Assembly: GCF_004339725.1 (NCBI RefSeq)
Contig: NZ_SMGK01000004.1
Coordinates: forward strand, 62,001-126,000
Reading direction: 5' to 3'
From: Acidipila rosea
Lineage (GTDB): Bacteria > Acidobacteriota > Terriglobia > Terriglobales > Acidobacteriaceae
Length of the DNA stretch: 64,000 bases
The position numbers and the translations under genes are program-made. Positions within the stretch are counted from its first letter, which is position 1. Each line of letters begins with the position of its first letter. Below the pieces are notes generated by a model. That model was not told the DNA's origin and searched no databases. It worked only from the letters and a program-made list of their open reading frames with translations. Shown in pieces: positions 17,341 through 27,327 of the stretch.

Positions 17341-18783
17341 TCACGCGATAATGCTCCCGCGAGGAATGAATTTCCCTGATCGATCGCCAGTCGCGGCTCC
17401 GCGGGAATAGCTTAGCCTGCCGTTGACCCAGACGGATTCGATCCCGCCGGCGACCTGTGCTGGGTGCTCAAAGGTCGCGGTGTCGCAGATGAGCTGCGGA
17501 TCAAAGAGAACGAGGTCCGCGCAGTAGCCATCGCGCACCAGTCCGCGATGAACGAGGCCAAAGCGGGCTGCAGGCAAGGATGTCATCTTGCGCACGGCCT
17601 CCTCCAGCGGAAAGAGCCCGAGGTCGCGACTGTAGCGGCCGAGGACGCGCGGAAAGGCGCCCCAAAGTCGAGGGTGCGGATGCGGGTCGAGTGGGAGGCC
17701 ATCTGAGCCGATCATAGTGGCAGGGTGGCTAAGGATGGCGCGCATGTCTGATTCGGAGATGCTGTGGTAGATGGCCCCGGCGGGCTGCAGTCGCTTGGCC
17801 GCTTCAAGGTGCGAGAGTCTCCAGGCGGCGGCGATTTCCGCGAGTGTTTTGCCGGATTGCTCAGGGTGCGGAGTGGACCATGTGATGGTGATCTTCACGC
17901 GTTCGTCCACCTGGCGAAGATCGAGAGTGCTCGAGCCGGCGGCGTAGGGATAGCAGTCACAGCCGATGGTTTGACCGGTGCTGGCAGCGTCGAGCCGCGC
18001 GAGCACTTCGCCGCTGCGGCCCCAGTTGGTGATGCCAGCGCACTTGAGGTGAGAGATGACGACGGGAACGCGGCTGGAGCGTCCGATGCGGAAAGCCTCG
18101 TCCATCGCGGCGAGGATCTGCTCCGTTTCGCTGCGGAGGTGCGTTGCATAGATGGCGCCCGCAGCGGCGAGCGTCTCTGCGAGAGCGAGCACTTCTTCCG
18201 TTGTGGCGGAAAATGCCGAAAGGTAGGCAAGGCCGGTGCTCAGTCCTAATGCGCCGTGGTCGAGCGCTTCCTGCAGATCCACACGCATGGCAGCGATTTC
18301 CGCGTGGGTGGCGGTGCGGTCGAGGCGGTCCATGTGATTGTTGCGCAGGGCGGTGTGTCCGGCAAAGGCAGCGATGTTGACGGCAGGACGCGCGGCATGG
18401 ACTGCCTCGACGTAGGAGGCGAAGGTGGGGTACTGAAATGTGCTGGCATCGCCGAGCAGGTTCATCGGGTCAGGCGGGTCAGAGCGCAACCGCACGGGAG
18501 CCGCTGAAATGCCGCAGTTGCCGGCGATGACGGTAGTGACGCCCTGGGACAACTTGGGCAGCATCTGCGGGGTGTGCAGGATGGCAGTATCGTCGTGGGT
18601 GTGAGAATCGATGAAACCAGGTGCGAGCGCGAGGCCGTTCGCGTCGATGATGGTATCCGCGCTCTCGGCTGGTAGCGTTCCGACGCGTTCAATCAGGCTG
18701 TCACGCAGCAGAACATCTGCAGGGCGCGGCGGTTCGCCGCTTCCATCCACCAGCAATACATTGCGGATCAGGGTCGCCGGCAT
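17341..18783 (-). CDS. N-acyl-D-amino-acid deacylase (D-aminoacylase), amidohydrolase family
   Basis: 480 residues, the usual length. The N-terminal beta part precedes the metal site GFIDSHTHDDTAIL (HxH), followed by the ligands typical of D-aminoacylases: Cys in VIAGNCGISA, His in YATHLRSE, His in VISHLKCAG and Asp in MIGSDGLPLDPHPHPRLWG. The enzyme cleaves N-acyl-D-amino acids to the free D-amino acid in the cytoplasm, useful for peptidoglycan-derived or environmental D-amino acids. The ATG at 18783 is divergent from the PLP enzyme at 18807 with a 23-bp gap, so their promoters overlap each other's genes. ridA follows after 79 bp. Confidence 0.9.
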   Translation of the reverse strand: MPATLIRNVLLVDGSGEPPRPADVLLRDSLIERVGTLPAESADTIIDANGLALAPGFIDSHTHDDTAILHTPQMLPKLSQGVTTVIAGNCGISAAPVRLRSDPPDPMNLLGDASTFQYPTFASYVEAVHAARPAVNIAAFAGHTALRNNHMDRLDRTATHAEIAAMRVDLQEALDHGALGLSTGLAYLSAFSATTEEVLALAETLAAAGAIYATHLRSETEQILAAMDEAFRIGRSSRVPVVISHLKCAGITNWGRSGEVLARLDAASTGQTIGCDCYPYAAGSSTLDLRQVDERVKITITWSTPHPEQSGKTLAEIAAAWRLSHLEAAKRLQPAGAIYHSISESDMRAILSHPATMIGSDGLPLDPHPHPRLWGAFPRVLGRYSRDLGLFPLEEAVRKMTSLPAARFGLVHRGLVRDGYCADLVLFDPQLICDTATFEHPAQVAGGIESVWVNGRLSYSRGAATGDRSGKFIPRGSIIA

Positions 18784-18806
18784 GTTAAGAGCTTATAGTA
18801 TTCGCA

Positions 18807-20048
18807 ATGCAGAATATTTTGCCGCTGAATAAAGGAATTTGCTCGCTGGAGAGTCCGGCAACGGTAGAGGAGGTTGTCGCGCGTGGGTTGAACCTGCTGC
18901 GTGAGGACCTGATGTTGCCGGCTGCCGTGCTCCTGAGTAACCGCCTGGAACATAATCTGGCGTGGATGCAGCGCTTTGCGCGAGCCAGCGGCGTTCAGCT
19001 GGCTCCGCACGGCAAGACGACGATGGCCCCTGCGCTATTCGAAAAGCAGCTGAAGGCGGGAGCATGGGGAATAACTGTGGCGACGGCTCAGCAGGCTCGA
19101 GTCGCGGCAGAGTACGGGGTGCGCCGTATCCTGATGGCGAACCAGCTTGTGGGACGGCAGAATATGACCACAGTGTCGCACCTGCTGCCCGGCTGCGAGT
19201 TCTTCTGTCTGGTGGATTCGGCGGCGCAGGTGGAGTTGCTCGGGGCATTTTTTAAGGCTCAGGGGCAGCGCCTGAATGTGCTGGTAGAGTTGGGCTCCGA
19301 CGGCGGGCGCGCAGGGGTGAGAAACCAGCAGCAGCTAGAAGAGGTGCTCGACGCTCTGGGACGCTGGCCCGGGAGTCTGGCGCTCTGCGGCGTGGAAGTG
19401 TATGAAGGCGTTCTCGATAACGAGGCCGCGGTGCGGCTGTTTCTCGATGAAGTGGTAGAGACGGCTCGTGAGATTGCCGTGAGCCGTGGCTTTGATCGCA
19501 GCCCTTTCCTGCTTACAGGCGCGGGCTCGGCCTGGTATGACGTGGTCGCTGAGGTCTTCGGCGCGGCAGCAAAGGGCCTGAAGGCGGAGATTATCCTGAG
19601 GCCTGGTTGCTACCTGACCCACGATGTGGGGATCTACCGGCTAGCGCAGCAGGAGATCGAGGCGCGAAGTGCCCTAGCTGCGGAACTGGCGCCGGGCCTG
19701 CAGCCTGCAATGCAACTCTGGGCCTATGTGCAGTCGATTCCTGAACCGCAGAAGGCCATCATAACTCTGGGCAAGCGTGACGCAGCCTTTGATGCCGGGC
19801 TGCCTGTTCCGACGCTGCACTGCCGCCCGGGCAATATGCAGCCTCTTCCTGCGCTCCCTGGATGGAAGCTTACCCGAATGATGGACCAGCATGCTTACCT
19901 GGCGATCGAGGAAGAGGACGACCTGCGGGTGGGCGACATGATCGGATTCGACATCTCGCACCCTTGTCTTACGTTTGACAAGTGGCGATGGATCGCGGTG
20001 GTCGACGAAAACTACAATGTAGTGGATATGGTGGAAACCTACTTCTGA
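18807..20048 (+). CDS. PLP fold-type III D-serine deaminase/D-threonine aldolase-like enzyme
   Basis: 413 residues. The alanine-racemase-like barrel begins near residue 30 with a PLP Lys in LAPHGKTTMAPALF, and the C-terminal beta domain carries the metal pair of this family, the His of DQHAYL and HPC in DISHPCLTFDKW. Such enzymes convert D-serine or D-threonine-type substrates (deaminating or retro-aldol) and need PLP plus a divalent metal. In database terms this is often called 'amino acid deaminase' or DSD1 family; the exact substrate cannot be read. Divergent from the D-aminoacylase gene; with RidA and a DsdX-like permease close by, a D-serine dehydratase role is plausible. Confidence 0.87.
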   Translation: MQNILPLNKGICSLESPATVEEVVARGLNLLREDLMLPAAVLLSNRLEHNLAWMQRFARASGVQLAPHGKTTMAPALFEKQLKAGAWGITVATAQQARVAAEYGVRRILMANQLVGRQNMTTVSHLLPGCEFFCLVDSAAQVELLGAFFKAQGQRLNVLVELGSDGGRAGVRNQQQLEEVLDALGRWPGSLALCGVEVYEGVLDNEAAVRLFLDEVVETAREIAVSRGFDRSPFLLTGAGSAWYDVVAEVFGAAAKGLKAEIILRPGCYLTHDVGIYRLAQQEIEARSALAAELAPGLQPAMQLWAYVQSIPEPQKAIITLGKRDAAFDAGLPVPTLHCRPGNMQPLPALPGWKLTRMMDQHAYLAIEEEDDLRVGDMIGFDISHPCLTFDKWRWIAVVDENYNVVDMVETYF

Positions 20049-20099
20049 GCCAGCAGAGAAGCGCGAAGTACCGCCAGCAGGGTATAAAAGCATCAGACA

Positions 20100-21404
20100 A
20101 TGTCAGACCAACCACCAGGTCGCGACGCAATCGCGGCGTTTCTCTCGCGGGACTTCACTCTCTACTCGCTGGCGCGGCTCTCGGTTATCATCGGCGCTGA
20201 GGCGCAGGCGCTTGCGGTCGCGTGGCAGGTCTATCAGATTACCCATCGTGCGCTGGATCTGGGCTATACGGGGCTGGCGCTCTTTCTGCCCGGGTTGCTG
20301 TTCATTTTGCCCTCAGGGCATGTGGCGGACCGCTTTGATCGCAGAACGGTGATTCTCGTCTGTTACTCGCTGCAGGCGGTTTGCAGCACTCTGCTGTTGT
20401 TGTTTGCGCTACACGGAATCCACCGCGTGATGCCAATTTACAGCGTGCTATTTCTGGTAGGAACGGGCCGTGCGTTCAGCGGACCGGCCAGTTCTGCGCT
20501 TATCCCACACCTGGTTCCGAAGGAGCACTTCGTCAACGCGGTGACGTGGGGCGCGACGGTTTTCCAAATGGCCAACTTTGCAGGCCCGGCGCTGGGCGGA
20601 TTGCTCTTTACGCTGCCACTCCACGGGCGGTTGTCGGGCGCGGCGCTGGTCTACTCCTTCACTCTTGTCATGCTGATGTGTTTCCTCGTGCTGGTAGGGT
20701 CGCTACACGTGCGGCCGGGGCGGATGGAGCATAAGGCGATATCAGTAGATGTGCTGCTGGCAGGATTTCGCTATGTCTGGCGGACGCGTATCCTGCTGGG
20801 CTCAATCACGCTCGACCTCTTTGCAGTGCTGCTGGGAGGTGCGGTAGCGTTGATGCCGATCTTTGCGGTAGACGTGTTGCATGCAGGGCCGCGCGGATTG
20901 GGATTGCTGCGGGCGGCCCCTGCAATCGGGGCGTTGCTGGTTTCGATGACGCTGACATGGATGCCGATCAAGCATGGGGCAGGCGCTAAGATGTTTGTCT
21001 GCGTTGGCATTTTCAGCGTGGCGACCATCGTATTCGGATTGTCGAGGAGCGTGCCTCTGTCGCTCGTGGCGCTGTTGATCGTCGGAGCGTCAGACATGGT
21101 GAGCGTGGTTATCCGGTCTTCCGTGCTGCAGTTGGCGACGCCGCCGCAGATGCGTGGCCGGGTGAGTGCCGTGAATTCGCTGTTTGTCGGCGCGTCCAAT
21201 GAGTTGGGCGAATTCGAGAGTGGACTGACAGCCCAGTGGTGGGGCGCAGTGCGTGCCGTTGTCGCGGGAGGGATCGGATCCCTGGTGGTGACAGGTCTGT
21301 GGGCGGGTTTATTCCCGAGCCTGCGGAGAGCGGATGCGCTCAGTTCCGAGTCGCTGATGCAGGCGGAATTAAACGAGCGCTCCCAGGAAGTACAGAAGCG
21401 CTGA
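20100..21404 (+). CDS. MFS transporter (EntS-like, MFS_3 type)
   Basis: 434 residues with about 12 hydrophobic helices. Motifs include SRDFTLYSLARLSVIIGAEAQALAVAWQVY at the first helix and the loop 2-3 signature GHVADRFDRRTVIL, the usual MFS Asp-Arg motif. AFSGPASSALIPHLVPKEHFVNAVTW and the later RGRVSAVNSLFVGASNELGEFESG are characteristic of the enterobactin-exporter-like branch. Probably an inner-membrane drug or metabolite exporter; no siderophore genes are visible nearby. It follows the PLP enzyme after 51 bp on the same strand and could share its transcript. Confidence 0.9.
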   Translation: MSDQPPGRDAIAAFLSRDFTLYSLARLSVIIGAEAQALAVAWQVYQITHRALDLGYTGLALFLPGLLFILPSGHVADRFDRRTVILVCYSLQAVCSTLLLLFALHGIHRVMPIYSVLFLVGTGRAFSGPASSALIPHLVPKEHFVNAVTWGATVFQMANFAGPALGGLLFTLPLHGRLSGAALVYSFTLVMLMCFLVLVGSLHVRPGRMEHKAISVDVLLAGFRYVWRTRILLGSITLDLFAVLLGGAVALMPIFAVDVLHAGPRGLGLLRAAPAIGALLVSMTLTWMPIKHGAGAKMFVCVGIFSVATIVFGLSRSVPLSLVALLIVGASDMVSVVIRSSVLQLATPPQMRGRVSAVNSLFVGASNELGEFESGLTAQWWGAVRAVVAGGIGSLVVTGLWAGLFPSLRRADALSSESLMQAELNERSQEVQKR

Positions 21405-21440
21405 TCTGCATCCTATCCTGTTGAAAGGAAGGGAAGTTAC

Positions 21441-22163
21441 ATGAAGAGCTGGCAGAAAATTGCCGTCGTTACGTTGATTGCACTTGCCGCACTTGGCGTA
21501 AGGGTGTTCTTTATCTGGAGGGAGCGCAATGCTCCGGCTGTCCAGAAGCCGCAGCCGCAGGAGCGACAGCTGACAGCGGATGAGATGGTGATTCCTCGCA
21601 AGCTGTTCATCGATGATTTGAAATCCGCAAAAGCTCTCGACGGAAAAACGGTCTGGGTACAGGCTGGCTACGAACTGGAGTATTTTCCCTATGCCGCGCA
21701 CAGGGTGAATTTTGCGAAGAGCCAGGGGATGCTGCCGGGGATGCAGGCGCTGGAGATCAAGGACATGGTTCCCGAAGCGGTACCGGCAAAGATCGAGGAT
21801 CGCATCCCAAAAGGGGATAAGCAGATCTTTGCCGTGTTCACAATGCCAGGCGACAAAAAGGAATATGCGACCGCGATCGGTTATGAGCAGGGCACCGACT
21901 CAAAGTATTACGCGGATGACATCTTCTACTATGACGATCCTCATACGATGTATAAACACTGGCCCGCGGACGTGTGGCAGACGGTCGATCAGCACCAGGC
22001 AAAGGTAGGGATGAACGAGTTGCAGACCGCCGCGGCGCTGGGAGTTATTCAGCAGTCTGACTCCTCGAACGTCGGCAATCGAACTGTGCACTACGATGCC
22101 GGAGGCAAGAAGTGGTCGGTGACGTTCCAGAACGATAAGGCCACGAGCGTAAAGCAGGAGTAG
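21441..22163 (+). CDS. Membrane-anchored protein of unknown function
   Basis: 240 residues. A single N-terminal hydrophobic helix (IAVVTLIALAALGVRVFFIW, residues about 7-26) is followed by a Pro/Gln-rich linker and an exported globular part. Recognisable features are KTVWVQAGYELEYFPY and a repeated acidic/aromatic stretch (DSKYYADDIFYYDDPHTMYKHWPADVWQTVDQH). The end (VHYDAGGKKWSVTFQNDKATSVK) looks like a small beta-sheet domain. I do not recognise the family. AAGGGAAG upstream supports the ATG at 21441. It may be co-transcribed with the MFS gene 36 bp upstream. Confidence 0.75.
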   Translation: MKSWQKIAVVTLIALAALGVRVFFIWRERNAPAVQKPQPQERQLTADEMVIPRKLFIDDLKSAKALDGKTVWVQAGYELEYFPYAAHRVNFAKSQGMLPGMQALEIKDMVPEAVPAKIEDRIPKGDKQIFAVFTMPGDKKEYATAIGYEQGTDSKYYADDIFYYDDPHTMYKHWPADVWQTVDQHQAKVGMNELQTAAALGVIQQSDSSNVGNRTVHYDAGGKKWSVTFQNDKATSVKQE

Positions 22164-22275
22164 ACCCCGGCGGGTGCATTTACAAGTTCGCAGGCAGGGA
22201 GATAAAGTTGGGGCGGCTGTGCGGCGGCAGGCTTTGGCCTCGCAGGGCTAATCAGACCTCCAAAGAGGAGCCTCC

Positions 22276-23901
22276 TTGCGAATCAATTTCCTGCCTGGCT
22301 TGCTTGTCTGCCTTGTCCTGTTGAGCTTCGCTCCATTGTCGCCAGCCCAAAGCACTGCCCCGGCCACCCCTGCGGATATGCCGCATATTTCGCGGCAGGA
22401 TGGACGCTTTGCGCTGATGGTTGATGGCGCTCCTTATCTGGTGCTGGGCGCGCAGATGCATAACTCAAGCGCATGGGCATCCGTGTTGCCGAAGGTGTGG
22501 CCGTGGATGGAGGCGATGCACGTGAATACCGTTGCCGCTCCGGTTTACTGGGAGCAGATTGAGGCGACGGAGGGCAAGTTCGACTTTACAGAGGTCGATG
22601 CGCTGGTGAACCAGGCACGCGAGCACCATCTCCATTTGATCCTTCTCTGGTTTGGCACATGGAAGAACGGCCAGATGCGCTACACGCCCCGGTGGGTCAA
22701 GATGGATGGTTCACGCTTCCCCCGAATGAGGGACGCCCATGGCGAGCCCATCGAGGTGCTGTCAGCGAATTCCTCCAGCAATCTTGATGCGGATAAGAAG
22801 GCCTTCAGCACGCTGATGCGGCACCTGAAGCAGCTAGATGGCGATCAGCACACAGTGATCATGGTGCAGGTTGAGAATGAATCGGGCGCCATCGGCAGCG
22901 TGCGAGATTATTCTGCGATGGCGGAAAAGCAGTTCGAGGGGACGGTGCCGGAAGCGCTGCTCAAAGGGCTGCATAAAACTCCGGGAACCTGGAAGCAGGT
23001 GTTCGGCGGCGATGCCGATGAAACCTTTCAGGCCTACTCGGTTTCGCGATACATCGATGAAGTGGCCAAGGCCGGTAAGGCTGAGTATCCGCTGCCGATG
23101 TATGTGAATGTGTGGGTGAGCTATCCCATCCGCGAGCTGCCGGAGAGGCGCATTCCAACTCCCGGCATCAGTTACCCCAGCGGCGGCGCGGTGCAGTCGA
23201 TGCTCAATCTTTGGAAGATGGAAACGCCTGATATCGACATCATCGGGCCGGATATCTACTCAAGCGATGGTGCTTTCTATCGGGAAATCCTTCGCACGTA
23301 CAGCAGACCCGATAATCCACTGTGGATTCCGGAGACCGGCTCGGGGGATGACTTTGGCCGCTACTTCTTTACCGCGCTGGGTATGGGTGCTATCGGGTTT
23401 TCACCTTTTGGCGTGGATCGCATCGACGCAACAATCCCTCCAGGTGGCTTGCCTGGCATGCACGCAGAGAACTATGCGCTGATTGGTCCGATGGATCGGG
23501 AGATTGCCGCCTTGAACTTTGAAGGCAAATTGAAGACCGCGGTCGAAGAAGAAGGCCAGGCCGTTCAAACATTGAATTTTGGCAAGTGGCAGGCGACGAT
23601 TGGTTTCGGCTATCCGCAGAGGGACGGGATGAGGCCGCCGGGAACAAAGGATTTTCACGGACGAGCACTCGTGGCGCAACTGGGGCCGGATAAGTTCCTG
23701 GTAACGGGATTCGACGCCAGCATTACGTTTCAGCTGACCAGCCCCGGCCACGAGCATATGCAGATTCTCCAGGCAGAGGAAGGCAGCTACCGCAACGGAA
23801 AGTGGCAGCCTTTGCGCATTCTGAACGGAGATGAAACGGACCGCGGGCTTAACTTCCGGCACCAGGGGAGCGTAGCGCAGATCGAGCTAGGCACATTCTG
23901 A
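22276..23901 (+). CDS. Secreted GH35-like glycoside hydrolase (DUF5597 type, beta-galactosidase-like)
   Basis: 541 residues starting at TTG, chosen because GAGGAG lies 6-7 nt upstream and a signal peptide (FLPGLLVCLVLLSFAPLSPAQ) begins at once. The TIM-barrel pattern of GH35/GH42 is clear: YLVLGAQMHNSSAW, NTVAAPVYWEQIEATEGKFDF, the acid/base Asn-Glu in VQVENESGA (Glu202) and the likely nucleophile in IPETGSG (Glu353). These enzymes remove terminal beta-galactose or related sugars from glycans. The C-terminal part (about 430-541) is a beta domain like DUF5597. It precedes the alpha-L-rhamnosidase by 280 bp, pointing to pectin or plant-glycoside breakdown outside the cytoplasm. Confidence 0.88.
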   Translation: MRINFLPGLLVCLVLLSFAPLSPAQSTAPATPADMPHISRQDGRFALMVDGAPYLVLGAQMHNSSAWASVLPKVWPWMEAMHVNTVAAPVYWEQIEATEGKFDFTEVDALVNQAREHHLHLILLWFGTWKNGQMRYTPRWVKMDGSRFPRMRDAHGEPIEVLSANSSSNLDADKKAFSTLMRHLKQLDGDQHTVIMVQVENESGAIGSVRDYSAMAEKQFEGTVPEALLKGLHKTPGTWKQVFGGDADETFQAYSVSRYIDEVAKAGKAEYPLPMYVNVWVSYPIRELPERRIPTPGISYPSGGAVQSMLNLWKMETPDIDIIGPDIYSSDGAFYREILRTYSRPDNPLWIPETGSGDDFGRYFFTALGMGAIGFSPFGVDRIDATIPPGGLPGMHAENYALIGPMDREIAALNFEGKLKTAVEEEGQAVQTLNFGKWQATIGFGYPQRDGMRPPGTKDFHGRALVAQLGPDKFLVTGFDASITFQLTSPGHEHMQILQAEEGSYRNGKWQPLRILNGDETDRGLNFRHQGSVAQIELGTF

Positions 23902-23977
23902 TCTGAAGGCTGAATGATCAGTGAAATCCGCCGGGCCGCATCGCCTGCGACATTTCTGACGCCATTTCAAGAGAGCT

Positions 23978-24009
23978 CTGCCTGCCACGGAGGAACCGGG
24001 GGCAGGCAG
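23978..24009. terminator. 9-bp stem-loop after the GH35-like gene
   Basis: Arms 23978-23986 and 24001-24009 are perfect inverted repeats with a 14-nt loop, 77 bp past the stop codon of the GH35-like gene. No T tract follows, so termination strength is uncertain. The rest of the 280-bp gap up to the rhamnosidase is AT-richer near 24125-24160 and probably holds its promoter. Confidence 0.4.
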
Positions 24010-24181
24010 TTCACCTCGCCTTTGCAATTAGCCGTTCTGCGATCTTTTTCGATCCTAACCCTAATCCTGACATCGGCTTGAGTGCGCAGCGGGCCAGCTG
24101 AGGCGGCTGCACCGGGGCGACTATGCATATTTCAATCTCAATAGGTATTATGTTTCAATCCACGACCGGAGCTTTCCATCG

Positions 24182-27100
24182 ATGACTAAACTCGCAGTAT
24201 CCCTCATGATCCTGGTAGCCTCTGCTCACGCTGCTCCGGTTCACCTTAGAACAAACGCCCTTGAGAGCCCGCTGGGCATCGACACTCCGCATCCGAGCTT
24301 CTCCTGGCAGAGCGATGCAAAGACTCCGAACTGGATGCAGTCCGCCTACGAAATCCTCGTTGCAACCGATGCGAAGAACCTCGGCTCCGGCAAGGCCGAC
24401 GTCTGGGACTCCGGACGCGTTCACTCCTCCGATTCGGTAAATATTGCCTATGCCGGCACTGCGATCAAGCCACAGCAACGCTATCTCTGGCAGGTCCGCG
24501 TCTGGGATAACAAGGGGCAAGAGACGACCTCTGCGCCGGCGTGGTTTGAGACCGGGCTCATGAGTGCTGGCGACTGGAAGGGCCAGTGGATCATGCGGAA
24601 AGACCCTGTTGCGGAACAGGAACTCAGGGATATTCGCTGGATATGGCTTGCGAATTCGGATCCGATGCGTGTTCCCTCAGCTACGCCTGCACACTTTCTC
24701 TACCACCTACATCTCAATGCCAAGCCGCAAGCGGCAAGCCTACATGTGCTGGTGCGTGGAAAGTTCATTGCTCACGTCAACGGCCACGTCTCGGGTCATC
24801 ACGACGAATGGGGTGCGTTTGATCGCGAGGAGATAACCTCCCTGCTTCACCCCGGAGACAATGACATTGAACTGGATGTAATTTCGCATCGTGCAGATGC
24901 GCCATCCACGACGGCGCCGTCGGCTGTGGCTGCATCCATTCACATCACTCATGCGGATGGCAGGAGTGAGCGCATTGTCACGAACCAGCATTGGCTTGCC
25001 CGCTCCACCGCTGATGGCGCCTGGCAGAGCGCGGAAGCAATAGGCCCGCTCTCGATGTACTTCGGGATTGGCACGGATCGGCAGCAGGCAATTGCCGGCC
25101 CCGACCGCATCACTACGGATGCGTCGCTGCTGCGTAAGGACTTCAGCATCGACTCGCCTGTTCGCACCGCACGCCTCAGCATTACCGCGCTCGGTGCCTA
25201 CCAGGCATTCATCAACGGCAAATCAGTAGCGCCCGATATGCTGCTTTCGCCGGGTTGGACGGACTTTCACAAACGCGTCCTCTACCAGACCTATGACGTT
25301 ACCTCGCTGCTGAGCCACGGCGCAAACGCAATCGGAGTTCTGCTCGGAGGTGGATGGTATAGCTCGCCGATGACCTGGACTGGCTTTCGCTACACTCCTG
25401 GACCGGATCTGGTTCGTGCGCAACTAGACCTGACGCTCGCCAATGGAAGGCACCAGACCATCGTCACGGATACTAGTTGGCTTACAGCCTCAGCGCCTAT
25501 TACCTTCTCAGAGATTTATGGTGGCGAGTCCTACGATGCGCGCCTTGCCCAGCATGGCTGGAGCAGGCCAGGCTTCAATGCTGCACACTGGACAGAAGCA
25601 TCCGCTGGAGATCCCCCCGACAGCGGGATGGTCGTCACTGCTCAGCCAGATCTACCTATTAGTCACACAATCACGCTTCATCCCATCAGCCTGGATCCTG
25701 CAAGCTCGGCTCATCCTTTTGTTTACGATATGGGGCAGAACATGGTCGGCAATGTTCGCATCCATGTTCGTGGGCCGCGTGGAGCCGTGGTAAGGCTTCG
25801 CTATGCAGAGCGTCTCAACCCAGATGGCAGCATCTACACGGAAAATCTTCGTAATGCTGACGCGACGGATACCTACGCTCTCTCAGGAGATGGCGACGAG
25901 ACATGGACACCCGCTTTCACCTTTCACGGTTTCCGTTATGTTGAGTTTTCCTATGTAGGGATGGCGCCGCCGACGGCACCTACTCTTGCGACCATCGAGG
26001 GTCTTGTCTACAACAGCCTGCCCCCTGTGCCTTCGGTACGCCTCACCAGTTCGAGTGAGACTCTCAACAAGATGAATCAGCTTGGCGCGTGGGGACAGCG
26101 GGGCAACTTTGTCTCGATCCCAACCGACTGCCCGCAGCGAGACGAGCGGCTGGGCTGGATGGGCGACGCCGGAGTTTTTTGGCGGACGGGTTCCTATAAC
26201 TTCAACATCGATGCCTTTACGCACAAGTTCATGCTCGATGTTACGGACGCACAGACTCCCGCCGGTGCCTTTACCGACGTATCTCCGAATATTCTCGGAC
26301 CGCAGCCCGGCGCCCCTGGCTGGGGTGATGCCGGTATCTTCATCCCTTATGCCGCATGGCTGCAGTATGGCGACGCTGCCGTGGTGGAGCGTTCATGGCC
26401 GGCAATGCAGCGATGGATGGACTTCATTCTGAAGAGCAACCCCGACTACATCCGCCGCAATGATCTTGGCAACAATTATGGGGATTGGCTTGCGCCGGAC
26501 CAGAACACTCCCAAAACTCTCATCGGTACCGCCTACTGGGCGCTGATTGCGCGTGAGATGGTGGAGATGGCCAACGCGCTTCATCGGACAGCCGACGCAG
26601 ATAAGTACCAGCAACAGTACGATCACATCGCAGATGCCTACCGCAAGGCATTTGTAAAAGAAGATGGAAGCGTCGCCGGCAATACGCAGACGGCGTATCT
26701 TGCCACACTGTTTACCGGTATTGCGCCGGCGTCATTGCGCGCCAGTATGGTCAATCGTCTGGCGAAGGATATAGAAGCGCATGGCAACCATCTCACAACT
26801 GGTTTCCTTGGCACTCCATTCCTCATGTTTGTGCTTGACGAGAATAACCGCTCCGACCTGGCCTTCAAACTTCTTCTGTCGGACACTTATCCGTCATGGG
26901 GTTACATGGTGAAGAAGGGCGCTACCACCTGGTGGGAGCGTTGGAATGGAGACACAGGCGATCCCTCGATGAACTCCTATAACCACTATGCCTTTGGCTC
27001 CGTGATGGCCTGGGTCTATCGCCGTGCAGCAGGTATCGATACCGATGCGGCCGGACCGGGCTTTCATCATCTCACCATCCATCCTCATTTCGACCCTGCT

Positions 27101-27277
27101 CTGCCGCAGCTTCATGTCGAGTATGACTCGGACTACGGCACGATTATCTCGGACTGGCAGGAGGCACAGCACCGCTTCACCATCACAATTCCAGCGAATA
27201 CGACGGCCACCGTCCTGCTGCCGGCGAACAGAACCGAGACAATCGGGAGCGGGACGCATTCCTATACCATCCAGTAG
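24182..27277 (+). CDS. Secreted alpha-L-rhamnosidase, GH78
   Basis: 1031 residues. A short signal peptide (to about AHAAP) is followed by the fibronectin-like N-domain (NALESPLGIDTPHPSFSWQSD), the two jelly-roll domains of GH78 (DWKGQWI, FSIDSPVRTARLSITALGAYQAFING), an (alpha/alpha)6 catalytic barrel and a C-terminal beta-sandwich (GFHHLTIHPHFDPALPQLHVEYDSDYG). The catalytic region PTDCPQRDERLGWMGDA holds Glu655 and Asp662, and WWERWNGDTGDP holds Glu919, which match the acid and base positions of the family. It releases terminal alpha-L-rhamnose from rhamnogalacturonan or plant glycosides. Full length with no truncation. Likely works with the flanking GH35-like and unknown exported enzymes. 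Confidence 0.96.
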   Translation: MTKLAVSLMILVASAHAAPVHLRTNALESPLGIDTPHPSFSWQSDAKTPNWMQSAYEILVATDAKNLGSGKADVWDSGRVHSSDSVNIAYAGTAIKPQQRYLWQVRVWDNKGQETTSAPAWFETGLMSAGDWKGQWIMRKDPVAEQELRDIRWIWLANSDPMRVPSATPAHFLYHLHLNAKPQAASLHVLVRGKFIAHVNGHVSGHHDEWGAFDREEITSLLHPGDNDIELDVISHRADAPSTTAPSAVAASIHITHADGRSERIVTNQHWLARSTADGAWQSAEAIGPLSMYFGIGTDRQQAIAGPDRITTDASLLRKDFSIDSPVRTARLSITALGAYQAFINGKSVAPDMLLSPGWTDFHKRVLYQTYDVTSLLSHGANAIGVLLGGGWYSSPMTWTGFRYTPGPDLVRAQLDLTLANGRHQTIVTDTSWLTASAPITFSEIYGGESYDARLAQHGWSRPGFNAAHWTEASAGDPPDSGMVVTAQPDLPISHTITLHPISLDPASSAHPFVYDMGQNMVGNVRIHVRGPRGAVVRLRYAERLNPDGSIYTENLRNADATDTYALSGDGDETWTPAFTFHGFRYVEFSYVGMAPPTAPTLATIEGLVYNSLPPVPSVRLTSSSETLNKMNQLGAWGQRGNFVSIPTDCPQRDERLGWMGDAGVFWRTGSYNFNIDAFTHKFMLDVTDAQTPAGAFTDVSPNILGPQPGAPGWGDAGIFIPYAAWLQYGDAAVVERSWPAMQRWMDFILKSNPDYIRRNDLGNNYGDWLAPDQNTPKTLIGTAYWALIAREMVEMANALHRTADADKYQQQYDHIADAYRKAFVKEDGSVAGNTQTAYLATLFTGIAPASLRASMVNRLAKDIEAHGNHLTTGFLGTPFLMFVLDENNRSDLAFKLLLSDTYPSWGYMVKKGATTWWERWNGDTGDPSMNSYNHYAFGSVMAWVYRRAAGIDTDAAGPGFHHLTIHPHFDPALPQLHVEYDSDYGTIISDWQEAQHRFTITIPANTTATVLLPANRTETIGSGTHSYTIQ

Positions 27278-27327
27278 CGCGGGAGAGCTCTGTGCGTCTT
27301 ATAGTTGCTCGTCGACCACAGGCGCAG

